Origin: Rufibacter sp. LB8
GTDB lineage: Bacteria; Bacteroidota; Bacteroidia; Cytophagales; Hymenobacteraceae
Length of the DNA: 64,000 nt
Assembly (NCBI RefSeq): GCF_014876185.1
Contig: NZ_JADALJ010000001.1
Location: forward strand, 4,403,001 to 4,467,000
Reading direction: 5' to 3'
Below the pieces are notes generated by a model. The model saw nothing but the letters and a program-made list of their open reading frames with translations, was not told the origin of the DNA and searched no databases. The translations under genes were made by a program, and so were the position numbers. Shown here one piece after another: positions 46,993-55,848 of this stretch; position 1 is the first letter of the stretch; each line of letters starts with the position of its first letter.

Positions 46993-47805
46993 ATGGAAAA
47001 CAGGAATTACAAAGATAAAGGCGGAAGCGCCAAACAACGGCACTACAGCCAACCCAAATCTGACAAAATGGAGATGGTGTTTGGCCTTCGGCCGATATTG
47101 GAGGCACTGAACGCGGGCAAAACCATTGAGAAAATCTACCTGCTCAAAGGCGTGAACCACAGCATCAGCCAGGAAATAACAGAACTGGCCAAAGCCGCCG
47201 ACATTCCCATTTCCATGGTGCCCGCTGAGAAGCTGGACAACCTCACCCGCAAAAACCACCAGGGCGCGGTCGCCTACCTTTCGGCTATTTCCTACTCGCC
47301 GCTAGATGAAATTGTGGCCTCTCTGTTTGAGAAAGGCAAAGACCCGCTGCTGTTGGTGCTGGACCGCGTAACCGATGTGCGGAACTTCGGGGCCATTGCC
47401 CGTAACGCCGAATGTATGGGCGTGGACGCCATTGTGATTCCTAGCCGCGGGGCTGCACAGATCAACGCTGATGCCTTGAAAACATCGGCGGGTGCGTTGA
47501 ACCTGATTCCCGTTTGCCGCGAGGCCAACTTGAAGGACTCGCTCCACTTCCTGAAAAGCTCTGGTTACCGCATTGTGGCCTGTACCGAGAAAGCCGAAGA
47601 AACCCTCACCGACAAAACCATTGATTTGACCGGCCCCGTCGCTATTTTGATGGGCTCCGAGGAAGACGGCATCTCACCGGAATACCTGAAGCGTGCTGAT
47701 GTGCGCGTGAAAATACCCATGACGGGCCAGATTCAGTCTCTGAATGTGTCTGTGGCGGCGGGTATTGTTCTGTATGAAGCCCTTCGGCAGCGCCAGGCGG
47801 TCTAA
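46993..47805 (+). CDS. rlmB: 23S rRNA (guanosine-2'-O)-methyltransferase, RlmB type
   Basis: SPOUT methyltransferase expected to modify G2251 of 23S rRNA. 270 residues from ATG 46993; a basic N-terminal stretch (ENRNYKDKGGSAKQRHYS) precedes the substrate-binding domain (VFGLRPILEALNAGKTIEKI). Catalytic SPOUT motifs: LDRVTDVRNFGAIARNAEC, ILMGSEEDGISPEYL, and LNVSVAAGIVLYEALRQR with the knot. A start at the internal MEMVFGL is possible. Specific position 2251 is inferred from the family. Confidence 0.9.
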   Translation: MENRNYKDKGGSAKQRHYSQPKSDKMEMVFGLRPILEALNAGKTIEKIYLLKGVNHSISQEITELAKAADIPISMVPAEKLDNLTRKNHQGAVAYLSAISYSPLDEIVASLFEKGKDPLLLVLDRVTDVRNFGAIARNAECMGVDAIVIPSRGAAQINADALKTSAGALNLIPVCREANLKDSLHFLKSSGYRIVACTEKAEETLTDKTIDLTGPVAILMGSEEDGISPEYLKRADVRVKIPMTGQIQSLNVSVAAGIVLYEALRQRQAV

Positions 47806-47818
47806 ATAGTAGCCATAG

Positions 47819-47870
47819 AAATTCCTGTTTTCGGGCTCATTTTCAGAAATGAGCCCGAAAACAGGAATTT
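47819..47870. repeat. P38 palindrome, copy 24 (extended arms)
   Basis: Perfect 24-bp arms (47819-47842, 47847-47870), loop TCAG, outer AAATTCCTG / CAGGAATTT. It lies 13 nt after the rlmB stop. Confidence 0.95.
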
Positions 47871-47880
47871 TTCTTTTAGG

Positions 47881-47908
47881 TTGAGGAGGAAAAAGAAATT
47901 TATTTTTG
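47881..47908 (+). promoter_or_regulatory. Promoter of the small lipoprotein gene
   Basis: TTG (47881-47883), 17-nt spacer, TATTTTTG (47901-47908), exact -7 match. The start codon is 53 nt downstream. Confidence 0.65.
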
Positions 47909-47961
47909 CGATGCAGCCTTTCGGCTAATGCTTGGGTCTTGAAGATAAACGCCTGCGTTCT

Positions 47962-48378
47962 ATGAAAACCAACCTGTTGCTTTTGGTCCTGGCCCTTCTT
48001 TCGTTTTCCTGTTTAGAAGAAGACGAACCAACGCCTGGTGCCTTGCCAAAGGGAACCTACGTGGGTACCTTCCTGCGGACCAGTCCCACGGCTTTGTATG
48101 CACCCGCCACGGTGACGTTGCACCTGCAGGGCAATACTTATTCCGGGTCCAGTGAAAAACAGCGCTACCCGGTCATTGGCGCCGGTACCTACCATGTCTC
48201 AGGCAATTACATCACCTTTGAGAGCGAAGGTTTTTACACCGCTGACTTTGACTGGACCTTGATTCTGAAGGCTCGCTTCACGATTTCCCAAGACGGCGAT
48301 TCCATCCTTCTCACCAAACAGACAGGCGACATCACTGATATTTACCGCCTCACCAAACAGACTGAAACCAACAAATAA
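47962..48378 (+). CDS. Small lipoprotein of unknown function
   Basis: 138 residues from ATG 47962 (MKTNLLLLVLALLSFSC), lipobox SFSC with Cys17, followed by the acidic LEEDEPTPG, a feature often linked to surface display of lipoproteins in this phylum. The body has lipocalin-like strands (GTYVGTFLRTSPTALY, TVTLHLQGNTYSGSSEKQRYPVIGAGTYHVSGN, ISQDGDSILLTKQTGDITDIYRLTK). A longer ORF start at 47932 lacks a signal. Function unknown. Confidence 0.75.
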   Translation: MKTNLLLLVLALLSFSCLEEDEPTPGALPKGTYVGTFLRTSPTALYAPATVTLHLQGNTYSGSSEKQRYPVIGAGTYHVSGNYITFESEGFYTADFDWTLILKARFTISQDGDSILLTKQTGDITDIYRLTKQTETNK

Positions 48379-48393
48379 AACAGAACAGCATAA

Positions 48394-48432
48394 AAAAAGG
48401 CCGAGACCCTGGATAGGGGCTCGGCCTTTTTG
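48394..48432. terminator. Bidirectional terminator, lipoprotein / manC
   Basis: AAAAAGGCCGAG-ACCC pairs with GGGG-CTCGGCCTTTTT; flanked by A-run and T-run, so it works for both convergent genes. Confidence 0.9.
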
Positions 48433-48447
48433 CTTTTGCATATTAGG

Positions 48448-49524
48448 TTAAATGAAGTTCTGCCCCTTTTTAGCTTTGGCGTCTGAGACGAAGTCTTTGA
48501 CCTTGTGTTCGTCTTCGCGGCGGCAGATCATGAGTACGTTGTCATGCTGCGCGATGATATAGCCGTCAAGACCTTGCGCCACCACCAGCTGGTGCGGCGG
48601 GGTTTTGATGATGCAGTTGTGCACGTCATACAGCAGCAGGTTGCCGTCGGCTACGTTGTTCTCTTCGTTTTTCTCAGAGAGGCTGTACAAAGAGTTCCAG
48701 GTGCCCAGGTCAGACCAGCCAAAATCGCCCAGAATCACATACACGTTGTTGGCCTTTTCCATCACGCCATAGTCAATGGAGATGTTGCGGCAGTGCGAAT
48801 AGGCTTTGTTAATGAAGGCATGTTCCCCGTCGGTGTCCAGCAGGGGCGTGCCTTCCTCAAAGGTGTCGGCCATGTCACTCAGGAATTCCTTGAACGCTTT
48901 GATGATGGCCTGCGCGTTCCAGATGAAAATGCCGGCGTTCCAGACAAACTCGCCGCTGTCCAGAAACATCTGGGCAATCTCCAGGTTGGGCTTCTCTGTG
49001 AAGGTCTTCACCTTTTTGAGGGTGTGGCTGGGCTCGTCAATGAATTGGATGTAGCCGTAATTGGTATCTGGCCGGGTGGGTTTAATGCCCAGGGTCACCA
49101 GAATATCTTCTTTAGATGTGGCAGACAGGGCTTCTTTGATGCAGGCCGTGAAAGCTTCCTCGCGCAGGATCACGTGGTCTGCCGGGGCCACCACAATGTT
49201 GGCGGTGGGGTTGCGCTTGGCTATTTTGTAGCAGGCGTAGGCAATACAGGGCGCGGTGTTGCGGCCAATGGGTTCCTGCAGAATCTGGCTTTCATCTAAG
49301 TGCGGAAGGTGCTCGCGTACCAAGGGCGCGTACTCCCGGTTGGTGACCACAAAGATGTTCTCCGGCGGACAAATACCGCTGAACCGTTTTACGGTGGTCT
49401 GCAGCATGCTTTCGCCCATGCCTAGCACATCATGGAACTGCTTAGGGTAATTGACACGGCTAAAGGGCCAAAAACGGCTGCCTATGCCGCCAGCCATGAC
49501 CACCACAAAGGTATTTTCGCTCAT
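48448..49524 (-). CDS. manC: Mannose-1-phosphate guanylyltransferase
   Basis: Makes GDP-mannose from mannose-1-phosphate and GTP for surface glycans. 358 residues, the monofunctional length (no phosphomannose isomerase domain). Motifs: VVMAGGIGSRFWPFSRVNYPKQF near the N-terminus, the base-binding EPIGRNTAPCIAYAC, PADHVI, GIKPTRPDTNYGYI, VKTFTEKP, and DFGWSDLGTWNSLY. It lies 3 nt downstream of kdsD, so the two form one operon for surface polysaccharide precursors. Confidence 0.94.
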   Translation of the reverse strand: MSENTFVVVMAGGIGSRFWPFSRVNYPKQFHDVLGMGESMLQTTVKRFSGICPPENIFVVTNREYAPLVREHLPHLDESQILQEPIGRNTAPCIAYACYKIAKRNPTANIVVAPADHVILREEAFTACIKEALSATSKEDILVTLGIKPTRPDTNYGYIQFIDEPSHTLKKVKTFTEKPNLEIAQMFLDSGEFVWNAGIFIWNAQAIIKAFKEFLSDMADTFEEGTPLLDTDGEHAFINKAYSHCRNISIDYGVMEKANNVYVILGDFGWSDLGTWNSLYSLSEKNEENNVADGNLLLYDVHNCIIKTPPHQLVVAQGLDGYIIAQHDNVLMICRREDEHKVKDFVSDAKAKKGQNFI

Positions 49525-49527
49525 CTT

Positions 49528-50496
49528 TTATACTAGTCCTTCTTTCAACAGGTCATGCAAATGCACGAACCCTGCAAAGTTACCTGATTTGGTGACAATT
49601 AGCTGCGTAATGTTTTTTTGCTGCATGGCGGCCAGCGCCTCCACGGCATAGGCCTCAGCGTCAATGGTTAAGGGGGCCGGGGTCATAATGGCGTTGGCGG
49701 TAATGCCCGTGAGGTTCTCAAAGTTGGAGAGCATGCGGCGCAGGTCCCCGTCTGTGATAATGCCGGTCAAAGCGTTCTGGCTGTTCAAGACCGCCGTGGC
49801 GCCCAACCGCTTAGAAGAAATCTCAATGATAATTTCTTTGAGCGTGGCGTCTTCCTGCACTTTTGGGGCTGCGTTCTGGGTGTAAATGTCATCTACCTTT
49901 AAATACAAGCGCTTGCCCAATGAGCCGCCCGGGTGCAGCGCACCAAAGTCCTCACTGCTGAAATTGCGTGACTCTAACAGACAAACGGCCAGCGCGTCTG
50001 CCAGGGCCAGGTGCGCCGTGGTGCTGGTGGTGGGGGCCAGGTTGTTGGGGCAGGCTTCGCGCTCAATAGTGGCGTTCAGGACAAAATCTGCCTGTTGGGC
50101 CAGGTAAGAATCTACCACAGAAACCAGCGCCGCCAGCTGCGTGCCCTTGCGTTTTAACAAAGGAACCAGTACCTTAATCTCCGGGGTGTTGCCGCTCTTG
50201 GAGAGGCAGATCACAAAGTCGTCAGATTGTATCATGCCAAGGTCGCCGTGAATGGCATCTGCGGCGTGCATGAAAAGGGCGGGGGTGCCGGTGGAGTTGA
50301 GCGTGGCTACAATTTTGGTGGCAATGTTGGCGCTTTTGCCAATGCCCGTGACCACTACGCGGCCTTTTATGGCCAATATGGCCTGTACGCACCGTTCAAA
50401 GTCATCATTGATGTAGTCTGCCAATTTTAGAACCGCGGCCGCTTCTTCCTGCAAGACATTTTTTGCGATGTTTTTGATATTTTTCGTGATATTCAA
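49528..50496 (-). CDS. kdsD: Arabinose-5-phosphate isomerase (KpsF/GutQ family)
   Basis: Converts ribulose-5-phosphate to arabinose-5-phosphate, the first step of Kdo synthesis for LPS. 322 residues from TTG 50496 (MNITKNIKNIAKNVLQEE); no in-frame ATG upstream or near. SIS domain (30-180): VVVTGIGKSANIATKIVATLNSTGTPALFMHAADAIHGDLG, CLSKSGNTPEI. Two CBS domains at the C-terminus (TQNAAPKVQEDATLKEII..., GIITDGDLRRML..., IMTPAPLTI). Operon with manC. Confidence 0.92.
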   Translation of the reverse strand: MNITKNIKNIAKNVLQEEAAAVLKLADYINDDFERCVQAILAIKGRVVVTGIGKSANIATKIVATLNSTGTPALFMHAADAIHGDLGMIQSDDFVICLSKSGNTPEIKVLVPLLKRKGTQLAALVSVVDSYLAQQADFVLNATIEREACPNNLAPTTSTTAHLALADALAVCLLESRNFSSEDFGALHPGGSLGKRLYLKVDDIYTQNAAPKVQEDATLKEIIIEISSKRLGATAVLNSQNALTGIITDGDLRRMLSNFENLTGITANAIMTPAPLTIDAEAYAVEALAAMQQKNITQLIVTKSGNFAGFVHLHDLLKEGLV

Positions 50497-50506
50497 GGTA
50501 GATTTG
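50473..50506 (+). promoter_or_regulatory. Candidate recQ promoter
   Basis: TTTG (50473-50476), 22-nt spacer, TAGATTTG (50499-50506), an exact -7 match overlapping the start of kdsD on the other strand. Leader of about 55 nt. The spacing is 2-3 nt longer than ideal. Confidence 0.5.
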
Positions 50507-50566
50507 TATTAGACAAGACAACATAAGACAACAGCCCCCACTTGTTTTTAACAGCAAGCAGATTAC

Positions 50567-52744
50567 ATGTTAGTACAACAAGAAACATTAAAGGACAAAT
50601 TAAAGGAAGTTTTCGGCTATAGCCAATTCCGGGGAAACCAGGAGGCTATCATCCAGAACATCATGGCGGGCCACAACACGTTTGTGATCATGCCCACCGG
50701 TGCCGGAAAATCCCTGTGCTACCAATTGCCAGCCCTGGCCATGGAAGGCACCGCCATTGTCATCTCTCCGCTGATCGCCCTCATGAAAAACCAGGTGGAT
50801 CAGCTCAACGCCTTCGGGGTGAACGCCCAGTTCCTCAATTCCACGCTCTCCAAGGCCGAGATGAACAAAGTAAAGCGCGAAACCGTGAGCGGCGACGTGC
50901 GGCTGCTGTACGTGGCCCCGGAGTCATTGACCAAGGAAGACACGCTTGATTTCCTGAAACAGGCCAAGATCTCATTTGTGGCTATTGATGAGGCGCACTG
51001 TATTTCTGAGTGGGGCCATGATTTCAGACCGGAGTACCGCAAGATCAGGGGCATTATTGACAACATCGGTAACCTGCCCATCATTGCGCTCACGGCCACG
51101 GCCACGCCCAAGGTGCAGCTGGACATCCAGAAGAACCTGCAGATGGATGATGCCTCGGTGTTTAAGTCGTCCTTTAACCGTACCAATCTTTATTACGAGG
51201 TTAGACCCAAGCATAACACCAAGAAGCAGCTTATTCAGTACATCAAGAAAAACAAAGGCAAAAGCGGCATTATTTACTGCCTGAGTCGCAAGAAAGTAGA
51301 AGAGATAGCCGAGTTACTGCAGGTCAATGACATAAAAGCCTTACCGTACCATGCCGGTCTTGACTCCCACATACGCATGGCCAACCAAGACGCGTTCCTG
51401 AATGAGGACGTGGATGTGATTGTGGCCACCATTGCCTTTGGCATGGGCATTGACAAGCCAGACGTGCGCTTTGTGATCCATTATGACACGCCCAAGTCCA
51501 TAGAAGGCTATTACCAGGAAACCGGCCGCGGCGGCCGCGACGGCCTTGAAGGCAACTGCCTCATGTTCTACAGCTATGATGACATTGTCAAGCTGGAGAA
51601 ATTCAGCAAAGACAAACCGGTCACTGAGCGCGACAATTCCAAATTGCTCTTGCAGGAAATGGCCTCTTATGCTGACTCAGCGGTTTGCCGCAGAAGACAG
51701 TTGCTGCATTACTTTGGCGAGATGTACAACAAAGACTGTGGTTTCTGTGACAACTGCGTGCATCCTAAAGAAAAGTTTGAGGCCCAGGACCAACTGGTGC
51801 TGGCCCTTAAAGCCGTAGCCCAAACCAACCAACGCTTTAACATTGACCACCTGGTGCACGTGCTCATGGGGCTCAAAGACCAGTACGTGGAAAGCTACGG
51901 CCATGACCAGATAGAAGTCTACGGCGCCGGCAAGGACCATGACGCCCAGTATTGGAGTTCTATTCTGCGCCAGGCGCTGTTGTTTGATTATTTAGAAAAA
52001 GACATTGAGAACTTCGGGGTGCTGAAAATAAGCACCAAAGGCGAGGCATACATTCTGAAACCGCATCCCATTAAATTCACCAAAGACCACAACTTTGACG
52101 AAGAGGTGCAGCAGGAAGAGGAGAAAGAGGAAAATCAAGCCGCCGCCGGCCATGACGAGGTGTTGTTTGATTTGCTGAAATCCTTGCGCAAGAAATTGGC
52201 GAAGGACAAGAACCTGCCGCCGTACGTGCTGTTCCAGGACCCGTCTATCAAGGAGATGGCCACCACGTACCCCACTAACCAAGAAGACCTGGCGCACATC
52301 GCCGGCGTGGGCATGGGCAAGGCGCAGAAGTTCGGGAAGCCGTTTCTGGAGCTTATCACCAAATACGTGGAGGAGAATGACATTGTCACTGCCGCCGATG
52401 TAGTGGTGAAAACCACCGTGAACAAGTCCAAGCTCAAAATCTACGTGATTCAGCAGATAGACAAAAAGATGGACCTGGAGGAAATTGCCTCGTCAAAGTC
52501 TATCACCATGCAGGAACTCATAGAGGAAATTGAGCACATCTGCTACTCGGGCACCAAACTCAACTTGGACTATTATATAGACGGCGTATTGGACGAAGAC
52601 CGCCAGCAGGAAGTGATTGACTATTTCATGAGCTCCACCACTGATAACATGGCCACCGCCATCAAAGAACTGGGCACCGATGATTATACCGAGGAAGACC
52701 TGCGGCTTATGCGCATCAAGTTCCTCTCCAAATACGCCAATTAA
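50567..52744 (+). CDS. recQ: ATP-dependent DNA helicase RecQ
   Basis: 3'-5' SF2 helicase for recombination repair. 725 residues. Motifs: GYSQFRGNQEAIIQN, MPTGAGKSLCYQLPA (Walker A), DEAHCISEWGHDFRPEY (DEAH), ALTATATP, FNRTNLYYEVRPK, GIIYCLSRKKVEEIAELL, and YQETGRGGRDG. RQC zinc cysteines: CRRRQLLHYFGE and CGFCDNCVHP. HRDC-like region after about residue 530 (LFDLLKSLRKKLAKDKNLPPYVLFQD), followed by a helical C-terminus. A strong terminator follows. Confidence 0.96.
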   Translation: MLVQQETLKDKLKEVFGYSQFRGNQEAIIQNIMAGHNTFVIMPTGAGKSLCYQLPALAMEGTAIVISPLIALMKNQVDQLNAFGVNAQFLNSTLSKAEMNKVKRETVSGDVRLLYVAPESLTKEDTLDFLKQAKISFVAIDEAHCISEWGHDFRPEYRKIRGIIDNIGNLPIIALTATATPKVQLDIQKNLQMDDASVFKSSFNRTNLYYEVRPKHNTKKQLIQYIKKNKGKSGIIYCLSRKKVEEIAELLQVNDIKALPYHAGLDSHIRMANQDAFLNEDVDVIVATIAFGMGIDKPDVRFVIHYDTPKSIEGYYQETGRGGRDGLEGNCLMFYSYDDIVKLEKFSKDKPVTERDNSKLLLQEMASYADSAVCRRRQLLHYFGEMYNKDCGFCDNCVHPKEKFEAQDQLVLALKAVAQTNQRFNIDHLVHVLMGLKDQYVESYGHDQIEVYGAGKDHDAQYWSSILRQALLFDYLEKDIENFGVLKISTKGEAYILKPHPIKFTKDHNFDEEVQQEEEKEENQAAAGHDEVLFDLLKSLRKKLAKDKNLPPYVLFQDPSIKEMATTYPTNQEDLAHIAGVGMGKAQKFGKPFLELITKYVEENDIVTAADVVVKTTVNKSKLKIYVIQQIDKKMDLEEIASSKSITMQELIEEIEHICYSGTKLNLDYYIDGVLDEDRQQEVIDYFMSSTTDNMATAIKELGTDDYTEEDLRLMRIKFLSKYAN

Positions 52745-52764
52745 ATTTTGGCTTTATGCTGATA

Positions 52765-52807
52765 GAAACAAAAAAAGCAGGTGGTTTTCGCCTGCTTTTT
52801 TTGTTTC
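52765..52807 (+). terminator. Intrinsic terminator of recQ
   Basis: GAAACAAAAAAAGCAGG (52765-52781) pairs perfectly with CCTGCTTTTTTTGTTTC (52791-52807), 9-nt loop, with the T-run in the stem. Can work in both directions. Confidence 0.92.
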
Positions 52808-52818
52808 CTTTGTGACGG

Positions 52819-52862
52819 TTCCGTTTTCGGCCTCATTTCCAGAAATGACCCCGAAAACGGAA
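52819..52862. repeat. P38 palindrome, copy 25
   Basis: TTCCGTTTTCGGCCTCATTT and GAAATGACCCCGAAAACGGA, loop CA, one mismatch pair in the core. It sits 12 nt after the recQ terminator, so termination is already provided. Confidence 0.9.
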
Positions 52863-52918
52863 AACCCAACCAGATGTACCCCGCGGAAGCCATGCCTTTC
52901 GCCTTATTACTATAGAGT

Positions 52919-54214
52919 ATGAACGTTCTGATTATTGGAGCCGGTGGCCGTGAGCACGCGCTGGCCTGGAAGATTAGCCAAAGCCCGTATGCCGACAAAA
53001 TCTATGTGGCTCCGGGCAACGCTGGTACCGCGCAGGTAGCCACCAACATTGACATCGCCACCCACAACTTTGAGGAACTGGCCAAGTTTGTGACAGACTA
53101 CAATGTCATGATGGTGGTAATAGGGCCCGAAGACCCGTTGGTGGGCGGCATCTCAGATTACTTTGCCGAGCAGGAGTTTCTGCAGCACGTGCTGGTGGTG
53201 GGGCCCCGCAAAGCCGGGGCGCAGCTGGAGGGCAGCAAAGATTTCTCCAAGCTGTTCATGCAGAAGCACGGCATTCCCACGGCGCGGTACCAGACTTTTA
53301 CCTCCAGTACGTTTGAGCAGGCCCTGGCGTATCTGCAGCAGCATTCATTTCCGGTGGTCTTGAAAGCAGATGGCCTGGCCGCCGGAAAAGGTGTGGTCAT
53401 TGCGCAGAATTACCAGGAAGCCCAGGAAGCGCTCCACCAGATGCTGCGCCAGCAGAAGTTTGGCTCGGCCGGTGACAAGGTGGTGATAGAGGAATTTTTG
53501 CAAGGCATTGAGCTCTCAGCGTTCATTCTCACCGATGGCCAGGAATACGTGCTCCTGCCAGAAGCCAAAGACTACAAGCGCATTGGTGAAGCTGATGCCG
53601 GCCTGAACACGGGTGGCATGGGCGCCGTGTCGCCGGTGCCGTTTGCCGATGCCGCGTTCATGGACAAAGTGCGCGCGCGCGTGATTGAACCCACGTTGCA
53701 CGGACTTCAGCAGGACGGCATTCCGTACAGCGGCTTCCTTTTCATCGGGCTCATGAACTGCAAAGGTGACCCCTACGTGATTGAGTACAACGTGCGCCTG
53801 GGCGACCCCGAAACCGAAGCCATTCTACCGCGCATCAAATCAGATTTGTTTGAACTGTTCAAGGCGCTGCATGACCATGAACTGGGAGCTTTCCAACTGG
53901 AGGTGGACCCGCGTTCGGCAACTACCATCTTTTTGGTGGCCGGCGGGTACCCAGAAAACTACGAGAAAGGTAAAGTCATTCAAGGTCTAGAGAAACCGCT
54001 TCCAGCAGACACGCTTTGCTTTCACGCCGGCACCAAGCAAAGCGCAGAAAACCAGGTTACCACCAACGGCGGCCGTGTGATTGCCGTCACCGGACTGGGA
54101 CAAACCATGCACACCGCGCTCACCAACGCCAACGCCGCCGCCGCCCAAATCACCTGGGAAGGCCGCTACTACAGACAAGATATCGGGTTTGACCTCAAAC
54201 AGTATCTTAATTGA
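52919..54214 (+). CDS. purD: Phosphoribosylamine--glycine ligase
   Basis: Second step of purine synthesis: ligates glycine to phosphoribosylamine (GAR synthetase). 431 residues. Motifs: IIGAGGREHALAWKI at the N-terminus, VIGPEDPLVGGISDYF, PTARYQTF, VVLKADGLAAGKGVVIA (ATP-grasp loop), IEEFLQGIELSAFILTDG, DYKRIGEADAGLNTGGMGAVSP, EYNVRLGDPETEAILPRI. The stop is followed by a CCCTCACCC-type element. Monocistronic by spacing. Confidence 0.96.
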   Translation: MNVLIIGAGGREHALAWKISQSPYADKIYVAPGNAGTAQVATNIDIATHNFEELAKFVTDYNVMMVVIGPEDPLVGGISDYFAEQEFLQHVLVVGPRKAGAQLEGSKDFSKLFMQKHGIPTARYQTFTSSTFEQALAYLQQHSFPVVLKADGLAAGKGVVIAQNYQEAQEALHQMLRQQKFGSAGDKVVIEEFLQGIELSAFILTDGQEYVLLPEAKDYKRIGEADAGLNTGGMGAVSPVPFADAAFMDKVRARVIEPTLHGLQQDGIPYSGFLFIGLMNCKGDPYVIEYNVRLGDPETEAILPRIKSDLFELFKALHDHELGAFQLEVDPRSATTIFLVAGGYPENYEKGKVIQGLEKPLPADTLCFHAGTKQSAENQVTTNGGRVIAVTGLGQTMHTALTNANAAAAQITWEGRYYRQDIGFDLKQYLN

Positions 54215-54249
54215 TTGTTGATTGATATTTGAATGGCTTTCACAAAAAG

Positions 54250-54349
54250 TCCCTTCTTCCTCTGGGAGAAGGTTAGGATGAGGGAGAATTTATAGAACGT
54301 TTATGATAAATAGACCCTCACCCTAGCCCTCTCCCGGGGGGAGAGGGGA
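54250..54349. mobile_element. CCCTCACCC-type inverted repeat, copy a
   Basis: Left arm includes CTCTGGGAGAAGGTTAGGAT, right arm CCCTCACCCTAGCCCTCTCC; arms of about 33 nt with several mismatches around an AT-rich core. Related to 55849-55961. Confidence 0.75.
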
Positions 54350-54361
54350 TTTTCTTGGAAT

Positions 54362-54402
54362 CCGTTTTCTGGCTCTGTTCCGGAAATGGAGGCAAAAATG
54401 AC
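54362..54402. repeat. P38 palindrome, copy 26 (degenerate)
   Basis: CCGTTTTCTGGCTCTGTTCC and GGAAATGGAGGCAAAAATG. It abuts the hairpin at 54404. Confidence 0.75.
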
Positions 54403-54403
54403 G

Positions 54404-54427
54404 AAGGGCAGCCCATGGGTTGCCCTT
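54404..54427. terminator. Hairpin next to P38 copy 26
   Basis: AAGGGCAGCCC / GGGTTGCCCTT with a 2-nt loop and one mismatch; no T-run on either strand, so termination is doubtful. Confidence 0.4.
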
Positions 54428-54455
54428 AATCATGTACCCTAAAAACACTTTCTGC

Positions 54456-54463
54456 CATCTTTG
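54456..54463 (+). promoter_or_regulatory. Candidate -7 element of the CoA hydrolase gene
   Basis: CATCTTTG, one mismatch to TAnnTTTG, 43 nt before the start codon. Confidence 0.35.
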
Positions 54464-54506
54464 CGCCAGATTTCCGTAAAAGAACCGGAAAACCAACGCA
54501 AGAACT

Positions 54507-55790
54507 ATGTCCCTTTCCCCTGACTATATCAGCGCCCAGGAGGCCGTTAAACTAATCAAATCCGGCGACCGCGTGTTTGTGCACGGCGCCGCCATGACCC
54601 CGCTAAGACTGGTAGCCGCCGTCTCTGACCGCTGGGAAGAACTGCGCGACGTGGAATTCATTCACATGCACACCGAAGGCCCCGCGCCCTACACAGACCC
54701 GGAACGGGCCGGCAGTTTCAAGACCAACGCCTGCTTTGTGGGCACCAACATACGGGCAGCCGTGAACCAGGGCAACGCCGACTACATTCCCATTTTCCTG
54801 AGTGAGATTTCGTTCTTATTCCGAAGGAATATTCTGCCCCTTGATGTGGCGCTGGTGCAGGTCTCGCCGCCAGATGCGCACGGGTACTGCACGCTGGGCA
54901 CTTCCGTAGATGTGTCCTTGTCGGCGGTGGAAACGGCTAAGTTGGTGATTGCCGAAGTGAACCCGCAGGTGCCCCGCTCGCACGGCGATGGTGTGGTACA
55001 CATCAGTAAAATCCACGCCAAAGTCTGGGTAGACGCGCCCTTGCCTCAGCACGCCAACAAACCCTGCGGCGACGTGGAAACCCAAATTGGCAAACTGGTG
55101 GCAGAACTGGTGGAAGACGGGGCTACGCTGCAAATGGGCATTGGCGGCATTCCAGACGCAGTGCTGGCGCAGTTGGGCAACCACAAAAACCTGGGCATCC
55201 ATACCGAAATGTTTTCAGACGGCATCATTCCCTTGGTAGAGAACGGCATCATCACCGGCGCGAAGAAGAAAATACTCAAGAACAAGATTGTGTCCTGCTT
55301 TGTGAACGGGTCGCAGAAGGTGTTTGATTTTCTACATGACAACCCCGGCGTGGTCATGAAAGAGACGGTGTTCACCAATGACACGGCCATCATCAGGCAG
55401 AACCCCAAAGTCACGGCCATTAACAGCGCCATTGAAGTAGACCTCACCGGCCAGGTTTGCGCCGACAGCATTGGCACGTACCAGTTCTCCGGCGTGGGCG
55501 GGCAGATGGATTTCATGCGTGGCGCGGCTTTGTCTGAGGGCGGAAAACCCATCATCGCGCTGCCGTCCATCACCAACAAAGGCGAGTCAAAGATTGTGAA
55601 TATGCTCAAACCCGGCGCCAGCGTGACCACCACCCGCGCGCACGTGCGCTACATTGTCACTGAGTTTGGCATCGCTGATCTGTACGGCAAAAACCTCAGG
55701 CAGCGCGCCAAAGAACTGATCCAGATTGCCCACCCTTCGCACCGCGAGGAATTGGAGCGCTTGGCGTTTGATCGGTTTAAGGTTTTGTAA
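54507..55790 (+). CDS. Acetyl-CoA hydrolase/transferase family protein
   Basis: Class I CoA-transferase related to acetyl-CoA hydrolase, succinyl-CoA:acetate and 4-hydroxybutyrate CoA-transferases. 427 residues. Motifs: SAQEAVKLIKSGDRVFVHG, HTEGPAPY, GHxxGTSVDVSL region (GYCTLGTSVDVSL), MGIGGIPDAVLAQL, and the catalytic glutamate region HTEMFSDGIIPLV; then GVGGQMDFMRGAALSEGGKPIIAL. The exact acyl acceptor cannot be told from sequence. It is flanked by CCCTCACCC-type elements on both sides (54250-54349 and 55849-55961), so it could be seen as bracketed by two related inverted repeats. Confidence 0.88.
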   Translation: MSLSPDYISAQEAVKLIKSGDRVFVHGAAMTPLRLVAAVSDRWEELRDVEFIHMHTEGPAPYTDPERAGSFKTNACFVGTNIRAAVNQGNADYIPIFLSEISFLFRRNILPLDVALVQVSPPDAHGYCTLGTSVDVSLSAVETAKLVIAEVNPQVPRSHGDGVVHISKIHAKVWVDAPLPQHANKPCGDVETQIGKLVAELVEDGATLQMGIGGIPDAVLAQLGNHKNLGIHTEMFSDGIIPLVENGIITGAKKKILKNKIVSCFVNGSQKVFDFLHDNPGVVMKETVFTNDTAIIRQNPKVTAINSAIEVDLTGQVCADSIGTYQFSGVGGQMDFMRGAALSEGGKPIIALPSITNKGESKIVNMLKPGASVTTTRAHVRYIVTEFGIADLYGKNLRQRAKELIQIAHPSHREELERLAFDRFKVL

Positions 55791-55848
55791 TGGGTGGTTA
55801 ATTGTTGTTTAAACCATTGCAGCAAGGGCTACTTACCCAAAAGCGTAG

